Shown here piece by piece: positions 9,280 through 21,790 of a stretch of DNA of 64,000 nucleotides. The notes below the pieces were generated by a model that made no database searches, was not told where the DNA came from, and saw only the letters and a list, made by a program, of their open reading frames with translations. Position 1 is the first letter of the stretch. Each line of letters begins with the position of its first letter. A program made the position numbers and the translations under genes. The stretch spans positions 2,607,087 to 2,671,086 of the forward strand of contig OX442314.1 of NCBI GenBank assembly GCA_949358305.1. The letters run 5' to 3'. This DNA comes from Strigamia acuminata (lineage: Eukaryota > Arthropoda > Chilopoda > Geophilomorpha > Linotaeniidae).

Positions 9280-9910
9280 AACCATCTGATTCCTACCAAT
9301 AGCGATGCATTTTTCGTCGCATAGCAACAGTCACGTGGTTGTGTTGTACGTTCCATTTCGCGCTTGGAGTCGTGCATTTTCGCTTCGTTTTCGCTTCGTT
9401 TTCGGTTCGGTTTGATATTTTCCACAACGTCCATGCGTTTTTCGATCGTGTTTATGTCCAAGTAATAACTGGATTAACATTGGATTTTGACGGATGGTTT
9501 GGTACGAGTTAATATCGAATTTAATTTTTTTGTTTCACGTTCCATTTTTCATTTTCGAATGCAAATTTCCTTTCTAATTTCTTTATTTACCTTGCTTTTC
9601 TATTTGTCAAACATACATATTTAGTGTGCACTACATTTGTGAATAAGCATCTTGAAATTTTAGATTCCATTTTAAGCCTAACCTTAATATAATTGAAATG
9701 TAAGTTGAAGGACAACATATACATGGGTGACAAATGATTTGGTGTTTTAAGCCTGCATTTCATTACCAATATCTTTAGTTTAAAAATGCATTTGTCACTC
9801 CAGAATTAATGTTGTGATTCTATACTTCGTGGGGGTGTAAAATCCAACTCTCTACCTCCTTGTGGTCACCCCTGGGTCACGCTAAAAGAGCTCTGGTTGA
9901 AATAATGTTG
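9280..9910. repeat. dispersed ~650-bp repeat, copy 1
   Basis: The order of blocks here is repeated at 17280-17960: CACCAATAG-GATGC-TTTTCGTCG-CATAGCAACAG, a CATTTTCGCTTCG-like stretch, TTTTTCGATCGT, TGGATTTTGA, TTTTA(A/G)GCCTAA, and finally a block with AAATCCAACTCTCTACCTCC. The last block also occurs near 16590. No convincing ORF spans the copies. They look like members of an old dispersed family of unknown class. Confidence 0.6.
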
Positions 9911-12900
9911 GTATTTGTAAGAGAGTAGCATTTACCAATTGTCCTGAATTTTGCTGTTTGAATTGCTTATCCACTACAATAATTCCACTTAATTGTTTTC
10001 TTGTCTTTTCCTTATCTAAATGGTCACTTGGAAAACTCCCTTTTCTTTTGCTGTTTCTTGAATTCAAAATTGCCAAAATCCTTTTCCTTTGATTTGTGTC
10101 AAGATGCGATGACAGTTGCTGCTGAAGTTGTAGTTGCAGTTGTTGCTTTTGAAAATGATGGCCTAAAGATAACATCATCGTGTTTTAATCAATGCGAGAA
10201 ATACATCTCAAGCAGGTGGTTGAAACCGAACTCATTTCTAGCTCAAAATGAAAATAGTAGATCATCAACATATCCAAAATGTAGCCTGATGCTGATTGAT
10301 GAGTGTGCTTAGTTTTGATTCCTCCTTTAAATTCTCCATTGCAAATTCTTTATACAATGTACCTTTCCAAATTCGCCTTATTTGTGGTCTTTTTTGTTTT
10401 CTAACTGGATCAGCACAAAGGCCATCTATTTGGTCTTTGCACCCTTTATACACCTTCACTCGGTTTGTGTGTTTGGATTGAGATGTGCTTGGCTAGCTCG
10501 ACCGTTTTGGCGATCAGATTACTTCACCTTGTAGTGAATTATTATATTATAATTACTGTACAGTTCTGTCAAACACTTGTACTGTAAATTTGATTAGTCT
10601 TGTAGTGGCTTGATAATAACTAGCGGTATTTTAATTTCCAATTTCCAATAATTCAATATCTTTCAGCTTCTGTCCTTTTTAATTAGCAATTCAATACGAC
10701 GACCCATTGAAAAATTAAATAATTAATTTGTTCTATTTTTAAAAGAACTGGTTTTATTGCCCTTTTTTAAGCTTTCCCATTCAGATATTGGAATTTTGGC
10801 TGATACTATTTTTAAGTGACGTAGCAAAGTCAGCCCACTCATGAAGTGAAATTGGAATACTGAACCTCCTACTGAATACAAACAACAAAATACCTGCTAA
10901 TTCTAACTTCAATCAGCAAAAAATCAGTGGTGTTCACTGAAATTTAAAATTAATAAATAAATATAGAAGCCGCTTCTGGGATGTAGCCGCAAGTTCGTCT
11001 GGTGGCTCTAGCAAATGACCTGATTACTTCGTTCTCTTCCATGGTGTAAACGTGATGTCTTCGTTTGGTTAAAGCGTAGGATAGAACTAAAAAACTAAAA
11101 ATGTTGCACACAATTTTTTCCAATTTAAGTAATAACCTATATTTACGGCACCTAAGTGTCGACGGTTTTGGGAATAATAAGGTGAACGCTGCCATTTGGA
11201 GCAGCATCAGTTGTGAGTCTAAAATCCACTTTATTTCGGTTCCTTCCGAACATTGCAGCATGTCCTCAATGCAGCAAGTGCACTTTACCAATTTGCCTTC
11301 ATCTTTGGCTGCTGCAATCTGCATCCCGCACTCCGCAAGAATAATTTAACAAAAGGAGAAGAAAAATAATGGCAAGGCATTTCGACATCGATCTTTGGAT
11401 GTTGTGTTTTGAAGTTAAATAATTGGTTGTTGTTGTTGTGAGATGTTCATTCATTTGTTGTAGTATAAAAATACCTTTCAACAAATTTCCATGAGTTTGC
11501 TAGTTCATCTGTTCTATTGAAATATTGTTCTTGCTTATTATGGTCTCACTTTTTGGTTTATCGCTGATGTTTAACAAATTAAATTTTTAAAAAAATGACC
11601 GAAAATCGGCTGAAATTCTTACCTCGCAGGCCGTATGCCTTTCCATACTGCAAATTTAAAATCAAACTTTTGGCTTGCCATTGTGTGATATCAGTACTAA
11701 AAAAAAAATACATTTATTCAGTCGCCAAGAATTAAACTCAATTTAGTCCTACCTAACGGAAAAACAAGACGATCTATTTTGCCGAAAAGATTGAAAAGAA
11801 AAAGAAAGAAAGAACGCTCGTGGTGTCATGCCATCTGCAAATGGAAGCATAACAATCCTCTAACACTTTTTTTATAAGTATATTGGTCTATGAAACCCTT
11901 AATTTAATGTTGTGGACCGATACACATACAGGAAACCATCCCCAAGCCATTTTACTGTTGGGCTGGCTTAGTTCAAAGCTTTTTCCTCTGCCTCCTTTTG
12001 TTGGCCAGTAGATTTGGGTGCTCGATGTTTCGGTTGTCTTAGTTCTTCCCCGTGCAAATTTTTACGTATTTATATATCTGAATTAGAGTAGTGACTTTGC
12101 CAACATTTGTGACCTTAATCGCGAGCAGAATAAGTTTTAATACTTCAAATAACTCGTAAAACCACACGGTTTTCGCACGAAATTCGCGTCATTGGTTTCA
12201 CTGCTTGTTCTTGTTCATGCAAATAATAGGCTTTCTGATGGGCGTCTTTTTGGTTCTAACACCCAACTTGCAAATAATTGCGAGCAAAGTAGGCACCGTT
12301 CTTGTTTTTCGTTCGGTATACAAGGACGACCGATGGCAATGATGATGGCTGCAATGATGATGCACTTCATAATGACTGAAATAAAGGAGATGGCAATTAC
12401 CACGAGGTCATTTGACTGATAAAAATGAGCAATTTACCTTCTTTTACGTGAAACTTGTGGTGCCGGCGTCCATCCTTGCCAAATCAGTACAATTAATCTA
12501 TTAAGGAAGTCTCTGCTTTTTTTGTTCAGATTCATACAGCCTTTTACTTTTGGCTTCAGATATTTTAGAATGCTGCTTGTTTACAAAACCGATTTATTCT
12601 TGATAATTTCTTTGGTCCTACAAAACATTTTTTTCATAAAAACTCCTAGAAAAATGTGAAAACTGGCGTTTTACTGTTCACATTCCCTTTAATGTGTTGA
12701 TTTTATTTGTTATTTTGTATTTTTATCCTACATTTAATATTTGTGTGTTTTTACTTCCTTTGATGTAATATTTCAGTGTTATTCATTTCATTTTATATTT
12801 CCTAACTTGATAACTTTGCATTGGTGTTTGTGTATTTTTTATTCAATTATTCTAGTATTTTAATGTCATTTTATTTGATTTATATATTTTGATTTGGATA

Positions 12901-13423
12901 TATTCCTTTTAATGTTCTATCATTTATTATTCTGTGAAATTCAATTTAATATTTGTATTCAATTTTAACATGTTTATCTTTCACATTTTGGTGTCATTAA
13001 CCTTTTATTTAAAGAGGGTTTGATTATTGTCACATGACCTGGCTTCAGCTCTCCTTCTAGGAATGCAGCTGAAGCCAATTATCGGATTAGTGGTGCTCCA
13101 ATAGGAGCGTTTTGTATATATCTTTTTGAAGACAATAAAGTTTAACCCCAGTGAGTGTACAAAATTCATGGTGGAAGCAAGCTGCAGATTTATTTAAAAC
13201 ATACACTTAAAATTACAAAGAAGCCAGAGACTTTAGAAGACCAACTAAAAGCGATTGGAATCTACAAAAAAGATTATACAAAATCTCATCCGTTAAGGTT
13301 GATGTTGATAGGAGGGGACATAAAAATATATGATCGTGAACGCAACTATCGGGACGATGAATTTGATGAATCGTTCGAACATGGCTTGATTTAAACCGAA
13401 AATAGTTTTTTTCGGAGTTTTGT
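9911..13423. other. gene-poor region with weak ORFs
   Basis: No recognisable gene is present. A 124-codon minus-strand ORF at 10950-11324 includes a Cys-rich piece (KCTCCIEDMLQCSEG) and a possible internal acceptor; it could be part of a decayed gene. A plus ORF at 13155-13394 (79 codons) is charged and unrecognised. Around 12300-12440 there is a partial copy of the exon-like repeat described at 13424. The stretch 12640-13010 is AT-rich low complexity. Confidence 0.5.
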
Positions 13424-13910
13424 AGCAATATATCAGACACTTCGTCGTCTACATTTATAATACATATATTGTCCATTAAAGCATCTTTGTGCTAAACAAG
13501 AAGAAAAAAATAGAAAAAAAACTACAGGTGACCCTCAATCTACAAACATATATATAAATATATAAATATTACTTTAATTTACTTGGTGGTGCAATTTCTG
13601 CTTTTCGAACTCCAGCCTTTTTGTGATCGGCATGGAGAACACATTCGTCGTGTCAACGGTGGCTGCGGTTGCAGATTTGGAAAATTTCACGGCCGGTTTC
13701 TGTTTTAAAAAACAAAAACTTATATAATGAAATAATTGAAGGAATTTAATTGATGGGACTTTGGTGAGCAAAGTAGGCTTCACTTTGTTCTTCATTTTAC
13801 TAGGTGCGCCAATCGCCGAATCCTACGTTGGATGGTGGCAGTGATGATGGACACAGTGATGCATTTCGTAATGGTTTCTATAATGTAGTAATTTGACTGA
13901 TAAAAATGAC
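13424..13910 (-). repeat. exon-like dispersed repeat, copy 1
   Basis: This ~480-bp unit recurs at 22060-22487 with high similarity over its full length, including the ATATATCAGACACTTCGTCG block at the left end. Its right ~260 bp recurs at 14640-14938. Read on the minus strand, all copies contain an open stretch with KNKVKPTLLTKVP, then an AT-rich stretch that looks like a short intron ending in AAACAG, then diverged open stretches. The conserved reading frame suggests duplicated exons of an unrecognised gene, or an element that captured them. Confidence 0.6.
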
Positions 13911-14639
13911 CCTAAAATGAGCAGTTTGCCTTATTAAAAATAGTTTTAATTAACTTGATAGTTTTGTTAGTTTAAAACCAATTATAAGTGTTTACAATCC
14001 AAATGTAAAAAGATAGCTAAGCTTACAATACTGCCGACATCACTTAGCAATTGAGGTGATGGATACGCTTGTATCTCGGTTATGGTCTGAATGAAACTGT
14101 CTGCTAAATTTCACCTCCACAACTGTGTAAAACTCGTAATCCAATTTTACATCATGCACAGAAATTTGGTTAAAAAAAATTTGCACAAAGTCATTTGCAT
14201 CTACATCGTTTTTGATTCGAGTCATAATTGTTTAAAAACATGAAATGGACTCGAGTAATGTCTTGTGTAGTGTTGCAATCTGGCAAAGCAGATGTTGGCA
14301 TGTAAGGCAAGCTGAAACAAGCAGTTGTTGGATCAAAATGATTTGTCAAATACGGTGTTACAAGTACCTGATGCAATTAATCATTTGATATAAATTATTC
14401 TGCGTGCAAGCAGATCGACACTTTGCATAAGCATCTGTACTACTTGTAGAATAAGCACACAAATGGTAATTGAAAGCTTTTTCTCCAGTATGGGTTAATA
14501 AATGTTTTTTTAAAGACCATTTTGACTGCAGATTTCGAAAATTTGCAAAGCTCTTAAATAACTAATTACACTCAAAAGTAACCTACAGAACCTTTTTTAT
14601 TAAAAAATGTGAATTTTCGAAGCGGCGCTAGGTGTAATC

Positions 14640-14938
14640 GGCTCGTTTTACGCTTCTTGGACCAAGAACAGTGTCGGGGCAAAGATGGCTGCGGTTGCAA
14701 ATTTGGCAAATTTCACCTCCGGTTGGAGTTTCTGTTTTAAAAAACAAAAAATTATATAATAAAATAATTGAAGGAATTTAATTAATGGGACTTTGGTGAG
14801 CAAAGTAGGCTTCACTTTGTTCTTCAGTTTAGTAAGTGCGCCCATCGCCGAATCCCACGTTGGATGGCGATCACAGTGATGGTGGACTTGAGTGTGGTAA
14901 TGGTTTCTGTAATGTAGTAATTTGACTGATAAAAATGA
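14640..14938 (-). repeat. exon-like dispersed repeat, copy 3 (partial)
   Basis: It shares with the copies at 13424 and 22060 the block from TTCTGTTTTAAAAAACAAAA through AAGTAGGCTTCACTTTGTTC to the CGCCGAATCC(C/T)ACGTTGGATGG region. It ends like copy 1 in TAATTTGACTGATAAAAATGA. The KNKVKPTLLTKVP segment is kept on the minus strand. Confidence 0.6.
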
Positions 14939-15734
14939 GGGTCACTACTAAACAAGGGGTACACCCCAAATGGGGTACCCTATTTGGGGTGCACTATCAA
15001 TTGGCCCTGCCAAATGAGTATAATCAATATTGGACTGCAGCTGATCAGACTCAGTGCAAGGGGTTTGGAATATGTTCAGCAGCCATCTTGGATCATGTAG
15101 TGGGTTTTCATAATTGTATTCTAAGTATGAATGCTTTCCAACCTTGCTCATCTGAATTAATCCCATTTGAAGTGGCTGAGTTGATTCTCTCTCATAGAAT
15201 CAATCCACGGTGAAGTGGTCTGCTGAAGAATAATTTATTTATTATTTTATTATAATTCATGTTGTCCTGGCTTTCTGCCATGTTTCTACAAGTAGAGCTG
15301 CTTTGTCCAGAATCAATCACAGAAATGAACAGAATGTTAAAGAAATGTTGCTTTATTATGCTGCTCTATTATGATGAAATCTCGCCCATTCTAATGTAAG
15401 CATTTTCTGGTGTTTGAGGTGGGTGTTTTTTTTATTTCTCGATTTGTAAATCCAGCAATAATGCAAGACAGCGTAATACAGTTGTGTACAGACTGTGTTC
15501 TTTCATATTTTATTTATTCATCAATTATTGCTTGCAGCATTATTAGCATCACTATTGCTTGACTTCCGTTATAAATAATGGTGCAACATATGACTTACCT
15601 ACTTAAAACTTTAAATGTCTTTCGGGTCTTGCACAAAATTAAAAATTTCGGCATTATCTCGATCTCAACCACCACACTATTGATCAGACGGGTATTTCGA
15701 ACGTTACCTGTAGTTTTTTGTTTTGTATAAGCAC
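14939..15734. other. region with one weak ORF
   Basis: A 92-codon plus-strand ORF starts at 14935, overlapping the end of the repeat, and ends at 15213. It has some protein-like composition (HYQLALPNEYNQYW) but no family I recognise. The rest is AT-rich without visible genes. Confidence 0.3.
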
Positions 15735-15896
15735 TAGGTGCATTCAATAAGTCTAAAACGTATGCAAAACTCGTTTCGTGTTTGCACCTGACGTCATTCC
15801 CATTGAATAACATGTTATTCAATAGGAATGGGAATGATGTCACGTGCAAACACGAAACGAGTTTTGCATACGTTTTAGACTTATTGAATGCACCTA
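15735..15896. mobile_element. palindromic foldback MITE flanked by TA
   Basis: The element is almost wholly two complementary ~75-bp arms, starting TAGGTGCATTCAATAAGTC and ending GACTTATTGAATGCACCTA. There are few mismatches and a short centre near 15810. TA at both borders fits the target duplication of Tc1/mariner-type transposons. The GTGCATTCAA terminus recurs at 61059-61616 and, as GCTGCATTCAA, at 55499-55559. It encodes nothing and would need a transposase from elsewhere. Confidence 0.8.
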
Positions 15897-17279
15897 CTGT
15901 GCCATTTGGTAATTTTTTCACCATTTCCTTTTTCAAAAGACTTCTAATTAAAAAAAATGAAAATTATTATTGAGATATTGAAAGTGTTTATTCAATTCAC
16001 TTATATCATTCAGATATAAATGTATAAGCCGATCGTACACTTTAAGATTAAGAAAATAGACATCTGCTGTTACTTCCTCCCCTTTCTCATCTAAATAAAA
16101 CTAAACGCGAATTGTATTGTTCCACTTCTGCGGTGATGTGTTGCTCAGACATGATTGTGCGCCAAATAGGTTGATCGTTTCGCCAATATGTCTGCTCGAA
16201 CACCGATTTTATCACTTGCTTTCTTCCAAATCTTTCGTTTAGTTGGTGTATCTCCTGTGTTGCTGTCACAGTGGCATTTTACTAAACAAATGTAAATGTA
16301 AAAATATGAATGGATTATATTATTCAACGCAGTATACTCCCGACACGCTTATTTTGTGCATTTATGCAACAAAAATGCATTTGAAATGCAAATTGAAATT
16401 GAAATCTCTTTTTTGACTTGTAAAATGACTTATCTCTTCTGCGTCTACATTTCTTCAACTTGCCTTTCTGCATTTTCCAATTTATGCACTTGTAGTTCAT
16501 ATCCTAACCTAGCTTAAAACGAGAAATATGGTATGTACCTTCTTTAAAATTTCAAAAAGATTGGCGCAAACTGGCTTTATAGTTTGTGGGGGTGTAAAAT
16601 CCAACTCTCTACCTCCTTGCGGTCAAAAAGAGAGCTCTGGTTGATATTTGTGGGACTGCACTCCATACGCAATTTAACAATTGTCATGAATTTTGCTGTT
16701 TGACATAATTGGAAAATTTGCCAATTTAATAACACTCTTCCTTTTGCAGTTTGCAATATTTTAAAAATATTCAACTATTTAAATGTTTAAAAATATTTTA
16801 GAAGGCTGAAGCTAATTTTAACTCTATTTTCTATTTATAAATATACAGTATCACCTGGGGGACCAATGCTCAAATAGGTACACTGATCATCAGAATCTTT
16901 CCACTTCTTGAAAACGGGAACTGGATAACCAAGATGTAGCTTTCTTTTAGGGAAAGACAGGAAGTGGATACACAGGGCACATTCAGGATTAAGTCTTCTG
17001 TCTAAATCCGAATGTGGTCTGAACTCTCTGGGTGGCGAGAGACAGTTTAATCCATGGGTCAAGTTTATATTAAATTCAAGAGACTGATAAAGGGTTACTA
17101 AGGGCATATTACATCTGTATAACATGTCATATCGACGGTACTTAATATATAAAACCTTGGTTTTATACATTAAACTGGTTTATTTAATTTTACGTTCAAA
17201 CTCATTGCTAAAATGAATTATCGCGCCATCTATTGATACAATTTTAGTCTTTTATTTAATCTTACGTCACTACCACATA
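15897..17279. other. repeat-bearing intergenic DNA
   Basis: The block 16690-16803 (TTTGCAGTTTGCAATATTTT and flanks) recurs at 21660-21745. The CCAACTCTCTACCTCC block near 16595 matches the dispersed repeat at 9830. A 111-codon minus ORF at 16835-17170 has protein-like composition (PPREFRPHSDLDRRLNPECA) but I do not recognise it. No complete gene is visible. Confidence 0.4.
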
Positions 17280-17960
17280 CATTTTCCACCAATAGTGATG
17301 CTTTTCCGTCGGCATAGCAACAGTGACGTGTTTTGTGTTGATATCATTCCATTTCGCGAGACGTTTACAGTCGTTGTTTTCTCTCGGGACGTGCATTTTC
17401 TCTTCGATATTTTTCGCATTTTTCATTCGTTTTTCGATCGTATTCGTGCAGAATTGTATCGATGCATGTCAAACGAGCTGGATTCAGGTTGGATTTTGAG
17501 TCGATGGTTAGTTTCTTGATGAATATTTCTAGGTTTTTCACGTATCGAATGTGTTTGGATTCCATTTTAGGCCTAATCGTAATTGAAAATGAAATATTTT
17601 TAATGTTTGACTGTGAGTTTACAATGGGCTGGAAAACAACTTTTTTTTATGGTTTTAATTTCTTTTTTTTTTTTTTTTTCCTTTGTTTTTCCATTTCTTT
17701 CATGCAGTTTATTTGGAACAAAGTGGCTACGTGAGACGAAGTTTTGTTGGTGTGAAATGACCCCATGAATGCTTTCCAACTTCCTATTTTGCGTCTTGCT
17801 CGACCAATTACAATCTTATTTTTCGTTTTTCTCTCATCATAAGCGAATGCCCATTTAAAAAAAATGTATTTGGGGGCAGCAAATCCAACTCTCTACTTCC
17901 TCGTGGTTGCCCCTGGACCCTGGCCGTCGTTCCAGTGGTACTGAATGAGAGCTCTGGTAT
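17280..17960. repeat. dispersed ~650-bp repeat, copy 2
   Basis: It is collinear with the copy at 9280-9910, from the CACCAATAGTGATGC block to the AAATCCAACTCTCTACTTCC block. Near 17757-17840 it also holds ATGCT(T/C)TCCAACTTCCT with a GCGTCTT(G/A)CTC stretch that recurs near 55690 inside a MITE-like element. The copies are diverged. Confidence 0.6.
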
Positions 17961-18255
17961 TGGTATTTGGATTCTTTACTTTTGTTTCAATGTGGATTGA
18001 TCTTAGCCATTTCTTGAAAATACTGGTTTGAAGTTTTCATGTTCTTCTTCAATCTCTTTATTTTTTCTGGTAACTTGATAACTCTTGTTTCACTTTTTAT
18101 GCATTTTGTGTCTTAATTTGACACAATGATGTGGGTTCTATAAGACTGCATTCCATTAAATGAGTGTACCGATTACAAGAGTCGAAATTTCATGCCTAAA
18201 ATTTGGTATTGTAAGCCTGCATGAGTGTAGCATTTGCCAAAAATGAAATTTAATC

Positions 18256-18487
18256 AAGGCTTGGTGAATTCACAATTTGTATCTTTTTGTATCCACCAGC
18301 TTTGTTCATACTTGAGGTTGAATTCTCGTTTCTAACACCTTCAACTTGGTGTTTACTGTATTACCAGTACCAAGGCTTGGTGAATTCTCAATTTGGTCAT
18401 ATGTATCTTTGTATTCACCAGCTATTTTCATATTTTAGGTTGAATTCTTGTTTCTAACACCTTCAACTTGGTGCTGTATTTGCTGTA
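18256..18487. repeat. two-copy ~116-bp tandem repeat
   Basis: Two adjacent units both run from CAAGGCTTGGTGAATTC through ATTCACCAGCT-like and AGGTTGAATTCT blocks to CTAACACCTTCAACTTGGTG. They differ by a few substitutions and small indels. No coding content is apparent. Confidence 0.8.
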
Positions 18488-20532
18488 TTACTTCAATTTG
18501 GATTAACGAAATCTTTATGAATTTATTTCTTAAGCTGGGCGTAACTCTATGTCGGGTCGTTTTATGAATACCCTAAACATACTTCACCTAAACATAAGTT
18601 TGGTTGGGTTTCTGACCAGAGCCTTGCGTTCCACGAGAGCCAATGGATAGGATTCCACCCAAAGTATCCAGTCAGTATCAGTCTTCCCTAAATGGGACAC
18701 AAGCGCCACATAGCTGGATCCAGTTCCACTTGGTGAAGCCATTCCGGTCACACTTGTGATGCTAACTCCAGCAACAACTTCTACAATGTCACTGTCGTCG
18801 CTGTCTGTCTTCCTTCGGCTTAAATCCATGATTACTGTTTGGAATTTCCAACAACTTTTGTAGGATTCCACAAGAGATCCAATTATTGCTCTTGTAACCC
18901 GGATCTATCTGTCCTGACCCACTTTTCAATAAATGCTTCTGTGAACAGATAAGCTGGGTTCAACGTTCCCACGCTCTCCTTTGGTGTGCGTAGCACAAAT
19001 TCTGCAGTTGAATTCTCTATTCTTTATGCCTCTGCTTAATGGTTATTGCTAAAAATAGAATATAACTTCTCATTCATTTTTTAGACTTGAGTGGAATTGC
19101 TGAAATGGTTTAATTTAAAAAATTAATTAAATATGACAGTGTGTTATTCAAGGCAACAAGCACACATCTATTCGTTAAAGGCGGGAAAAAGGAAATCAGT
19201 TTGAAAATTTAAAAAAGTTGATGTTTTTGAACGAGTTAAGTGTGGAATTCAACAGCAGAATAATGGGCCGCCTTTGTAAATGTTTGTATTATACGTTGGT
19301 TTGTAATTGTATACTTGATGGGGCCTTCGGTTTGGTTCCAGTTGTATTTTGACTTCACCATCAGACGACGAATTTTCAAGAGTCGCTTCACATCGTTTGT
19401 TTATCTTTTGCAAAAAGCATCCTTGGATGAGTTTTCTAATACTCTATTATAATATCTATCTTTGAATTCATCTGTTCTGGTGAATAATTGTTCTTGCTCA
19501 TCATGGTCTCACTTTTTGGTGTATGAAAGATGATTACTGAAGCACTTTTCCTCTACTTGAGAATGACAAAATAACAAACAAAAAACCAATGTGGAAAATC
19601 TATCATCTATCTATCAATATCAATATGGTTTTTGTTCTTTTTGCTAACACTGGTAAATACTAAGTGAATGAATGATGACACCCTTTTCTTATTTTGTTTG
19701 ATTACACTGTTCAGCCTGAATAATCTTTTTCATAATGTGCTCCTTCGAAAAGATTAAAATTTATTTACAACGCAATTGATTATCCTTTATCTTCCGCTTA
19801 GGTTGTGATCTAATTTAAATGACTGTAGTTTAATTTAATGATATAAAATTAAATTATTATAAAGGTGATTCGATCTCCACGGACAGGAGCGTGTTGGTGG
19901 TGGCCCCCTTGCTGCTGTTGATTTGCGCGTTGTTTCTTTTGCAACTGCAGTGGTGTCGGCAGTGGAATTGGCATCGTTTTCTTTTTGATTTGTTCTTTTT
20001 TTGGGCTTTAGTTTCCAGTAGGCAATTATTATTTTTCTTAAATAGTCTTTGTTTTTGCTTTTCAGGCCAGTTGCGTAATAACTTTTCTCCTTGTCCTCTA
20101 AGTTAAAAACATATCGCGGATGGAAATTTCGGATTTTGCGGCGCGATTGGGAATGAAATGAAAAATGTGAGTAATGGCATATCTCTGTCTGAAACAAATC
20201 CTCTCTCTCCTGGTATTCTCTATACACGAAACCTCACTCTCCTCGTATTAGCCATTTCGCTGTTACCATCTGCTTTCAGTTTCTTTGATTTTCTTTCTTC
20301 TGAAAACTCTGCACATTTTCTCTTTGCTCCAGTTTGTTGTTGGGTTGTCGATCGATTTCTTCCTCCTGAACACTTCGAGTGGTTTCCTTTTGCTCCAGTT
20401 TGTTGTTTCGTTGTCGATTTTCTTTAAAACTTCCTGGGCTAACCTTCCGAATGTCTTTCTATTTGTATTTATATTTCTTGTTCAATATTAATAACTTGTG
20501 CTACTATTGCCTATCTGATACAAAACCCTGTC
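18488..20532. other. intergenic DNA with weak minus-strand ORFs
   Basis: Two minus-strand ORFs stand out. One at 18584-18871 (95 codons) contains a Ser/Thr/Val-rich stretch ending in DWILWVESYPLALVERKALV. Another at 19835-20227 (130 codons) has a basic C-terminal half. Upstream of the first, near 18900-19010, a broken open stretch reads LRTPKESVGTLNPAYLF. These may be remnants of a transposon or host gene. I do not recognise them. Confidence 0.35.
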
Positions 20533-21138
20533 TCATTGTGGATTTCTTTGATTCCAAAAAGATCCATTGATATTTTGCTGACCTCTATTATTTTGCTGTC
20601 CTCTATTATTAAAATTTGCTTCTGCTGTGTTGTTAATCTGAACATAAAACGGAGAAGCCTCAGTCAAAGAGGGACTCGCAGCCAATGCGGGAGGCACAGC
20701 CGAAGAGGGGTGCGCAGCCAATACGGGAGCCACAGCATACTTAAAGATATTTCCAATAAGAGCACACAATGCTAGCAATTTTCCGATCTTGTCTTTATTA
20801 ACCATTAGAGTTCTTCTTGTAGTTTTTGACATGCTCAAATAGATGTTTATTCTGCTTCTCAAATATTTGAATAATATGGCATCACTGATGAAGTCGTGGT
20901 TCAATATTTGACGAAATTCGCAGGAAAAATTTAAGATATCTGTCACCAAACGACCTTTTGGACAAGACTGTGTCACGTCTTGGTTCGTTCTCGATTTGTA
21001 AATTTGGGAAAGTGTTGAAACGGTTAAACTCTCTAAAAACTCTTTGATTTTCTTTTTTTCCACTTTTGTAAATCCTTTTACAAAAGTCGAAAAGTGGCCA
21101 AAATGGACAAAAATAGACCAAAGACCAAAATAGACCAA
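20533..21138 (-). CDS. hypothetical protein, 201 aa
   Basis: This is the longest minus-strand ORF in the gene-poor region. The first ~25 residues are low-complexity aromatic repeats and the true start may be an internal Met. A charged segment (VEKKKIKEFLESL) follows, then a mixed helical region, a hydrophobic stretch (KIGKLLALCALIGNIFKYAV, about residues 129-148), an Ala/Pro/Ser-rich linker, and an Asn/Gln-rich tail with a repeated NNRGQQN motif. I recognise no family. It lies between a CpG-rich palindrome cluster and decayed repeats. Expression is unknown and it may be fortuitous. Confidence 0.3.
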   Translation of the reverse strand: MVYFGLWSIFVHFGHFSTFVKGFTKVEKKKIKEFLESLTVSTLSQIYKSRTNQDVTQSCPKGRLVTDILNFSCEFRQILNHDFISDAILFKYLRSRINIYLSMSKTTRRTLMVNKDKIGKLLALCALIGNIFKYAVAPVLAAHPSSAVPPALAASPSLTEASPFYVQINNTAEANFNNRGQQNNRGQQNINGSFWNQRNPQ

Positions 21139-21165
21139 AAATACCCAACAATTACAACAGCTGTC

Positions 21166-21332
21166 GCGGGTGAGAATACTATTACTATTCTTAACCGCGA
21201 CGTCGCTGTTAAGAATTAGTTGATCTCATGGTGTCGCGGTTATGAATGCGCGCGATATTCTTATCCGCGAATCGCGTTTATGAATGGACGTGATATTTAT
21301 AACCACGACGTCGCGGATAAGAATATCGCGCG
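21166..21332. repeat. cluster of CpG-rich inverted repeats
   Basis: The motif TCGCGG(T/A)TA(A/T)GAAT and its complement occur about seven times in alternating orientation. The best pair is a perfect 22-bp inverted repeat at 21249-21270 and 21311-21332 (arm CGCGCGATATTCTTATCCGCGA). A second, shorter hairpin lies at 21166-21203. The CpG-rich motif stands out from AT-rich surroundings. It may be a foldback transposon remnant or an array of protein-binding sites. Confidence 0.75.
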
Positions 21333-21659
21333 TATTATAGAGTCCCATTGATATTGATAACTTCACAGCAAAATCATTATATTTTGCAACTCTTTCTTTG
21401 GTTTCTTTTGAATTTTGATTCTCGTTTTTAACTTAACTAGATAAGCTAACAAAATCTGTTTTTTAATGCAAGCCCTGTTTAATATGTCCGAGTAAGTTTC
21501 CATCTTTCTCATGATCAGTGTTGACAAGTTCGGAATATATTTTCTTGTCTTTGACGATGATGATGTGGTGGATTCCTCGAAAATGCATGGGAAATGTGAA
21601 ATTCCACTGCACGGTCCTTTTCGTACGTACGTTCACGTGTTTGCACCCAATATAGAGGA

Positions 21660-21790
21660 GAATTTGCAAATTTAATAACTCTTCCTTTTGCAGTTTGCAA
21701 TATTTTAAAAATATTCAAATATTTAAATGTTTAAAAATATTTTAGAATGCTGCTTGTTTACAAAACCGATTTATTCTTGTTAATTTCTTT
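21660..21790. repeat. dispersed repeat
   Basis: The block GCAAATTTAATAACTCTTCC followed by TTTTGCAGTTTGCAATATTT matches 16715-16803. Its extension TAGAATGCTGCTTGTTTACA with AAAACCGATTTATTCTTG matches about 12565-12610. The three places share different parts of one longer family. Confidence 0.6.

Noticed and set aside
20700-20770. BCL2 BH1-like look of the segment KIGKLLALCALIG in the 201-aa ORF
   Set aside because: It lacks the BH1 Trp and there is no BH2 or BH3 match; too weak to claim.
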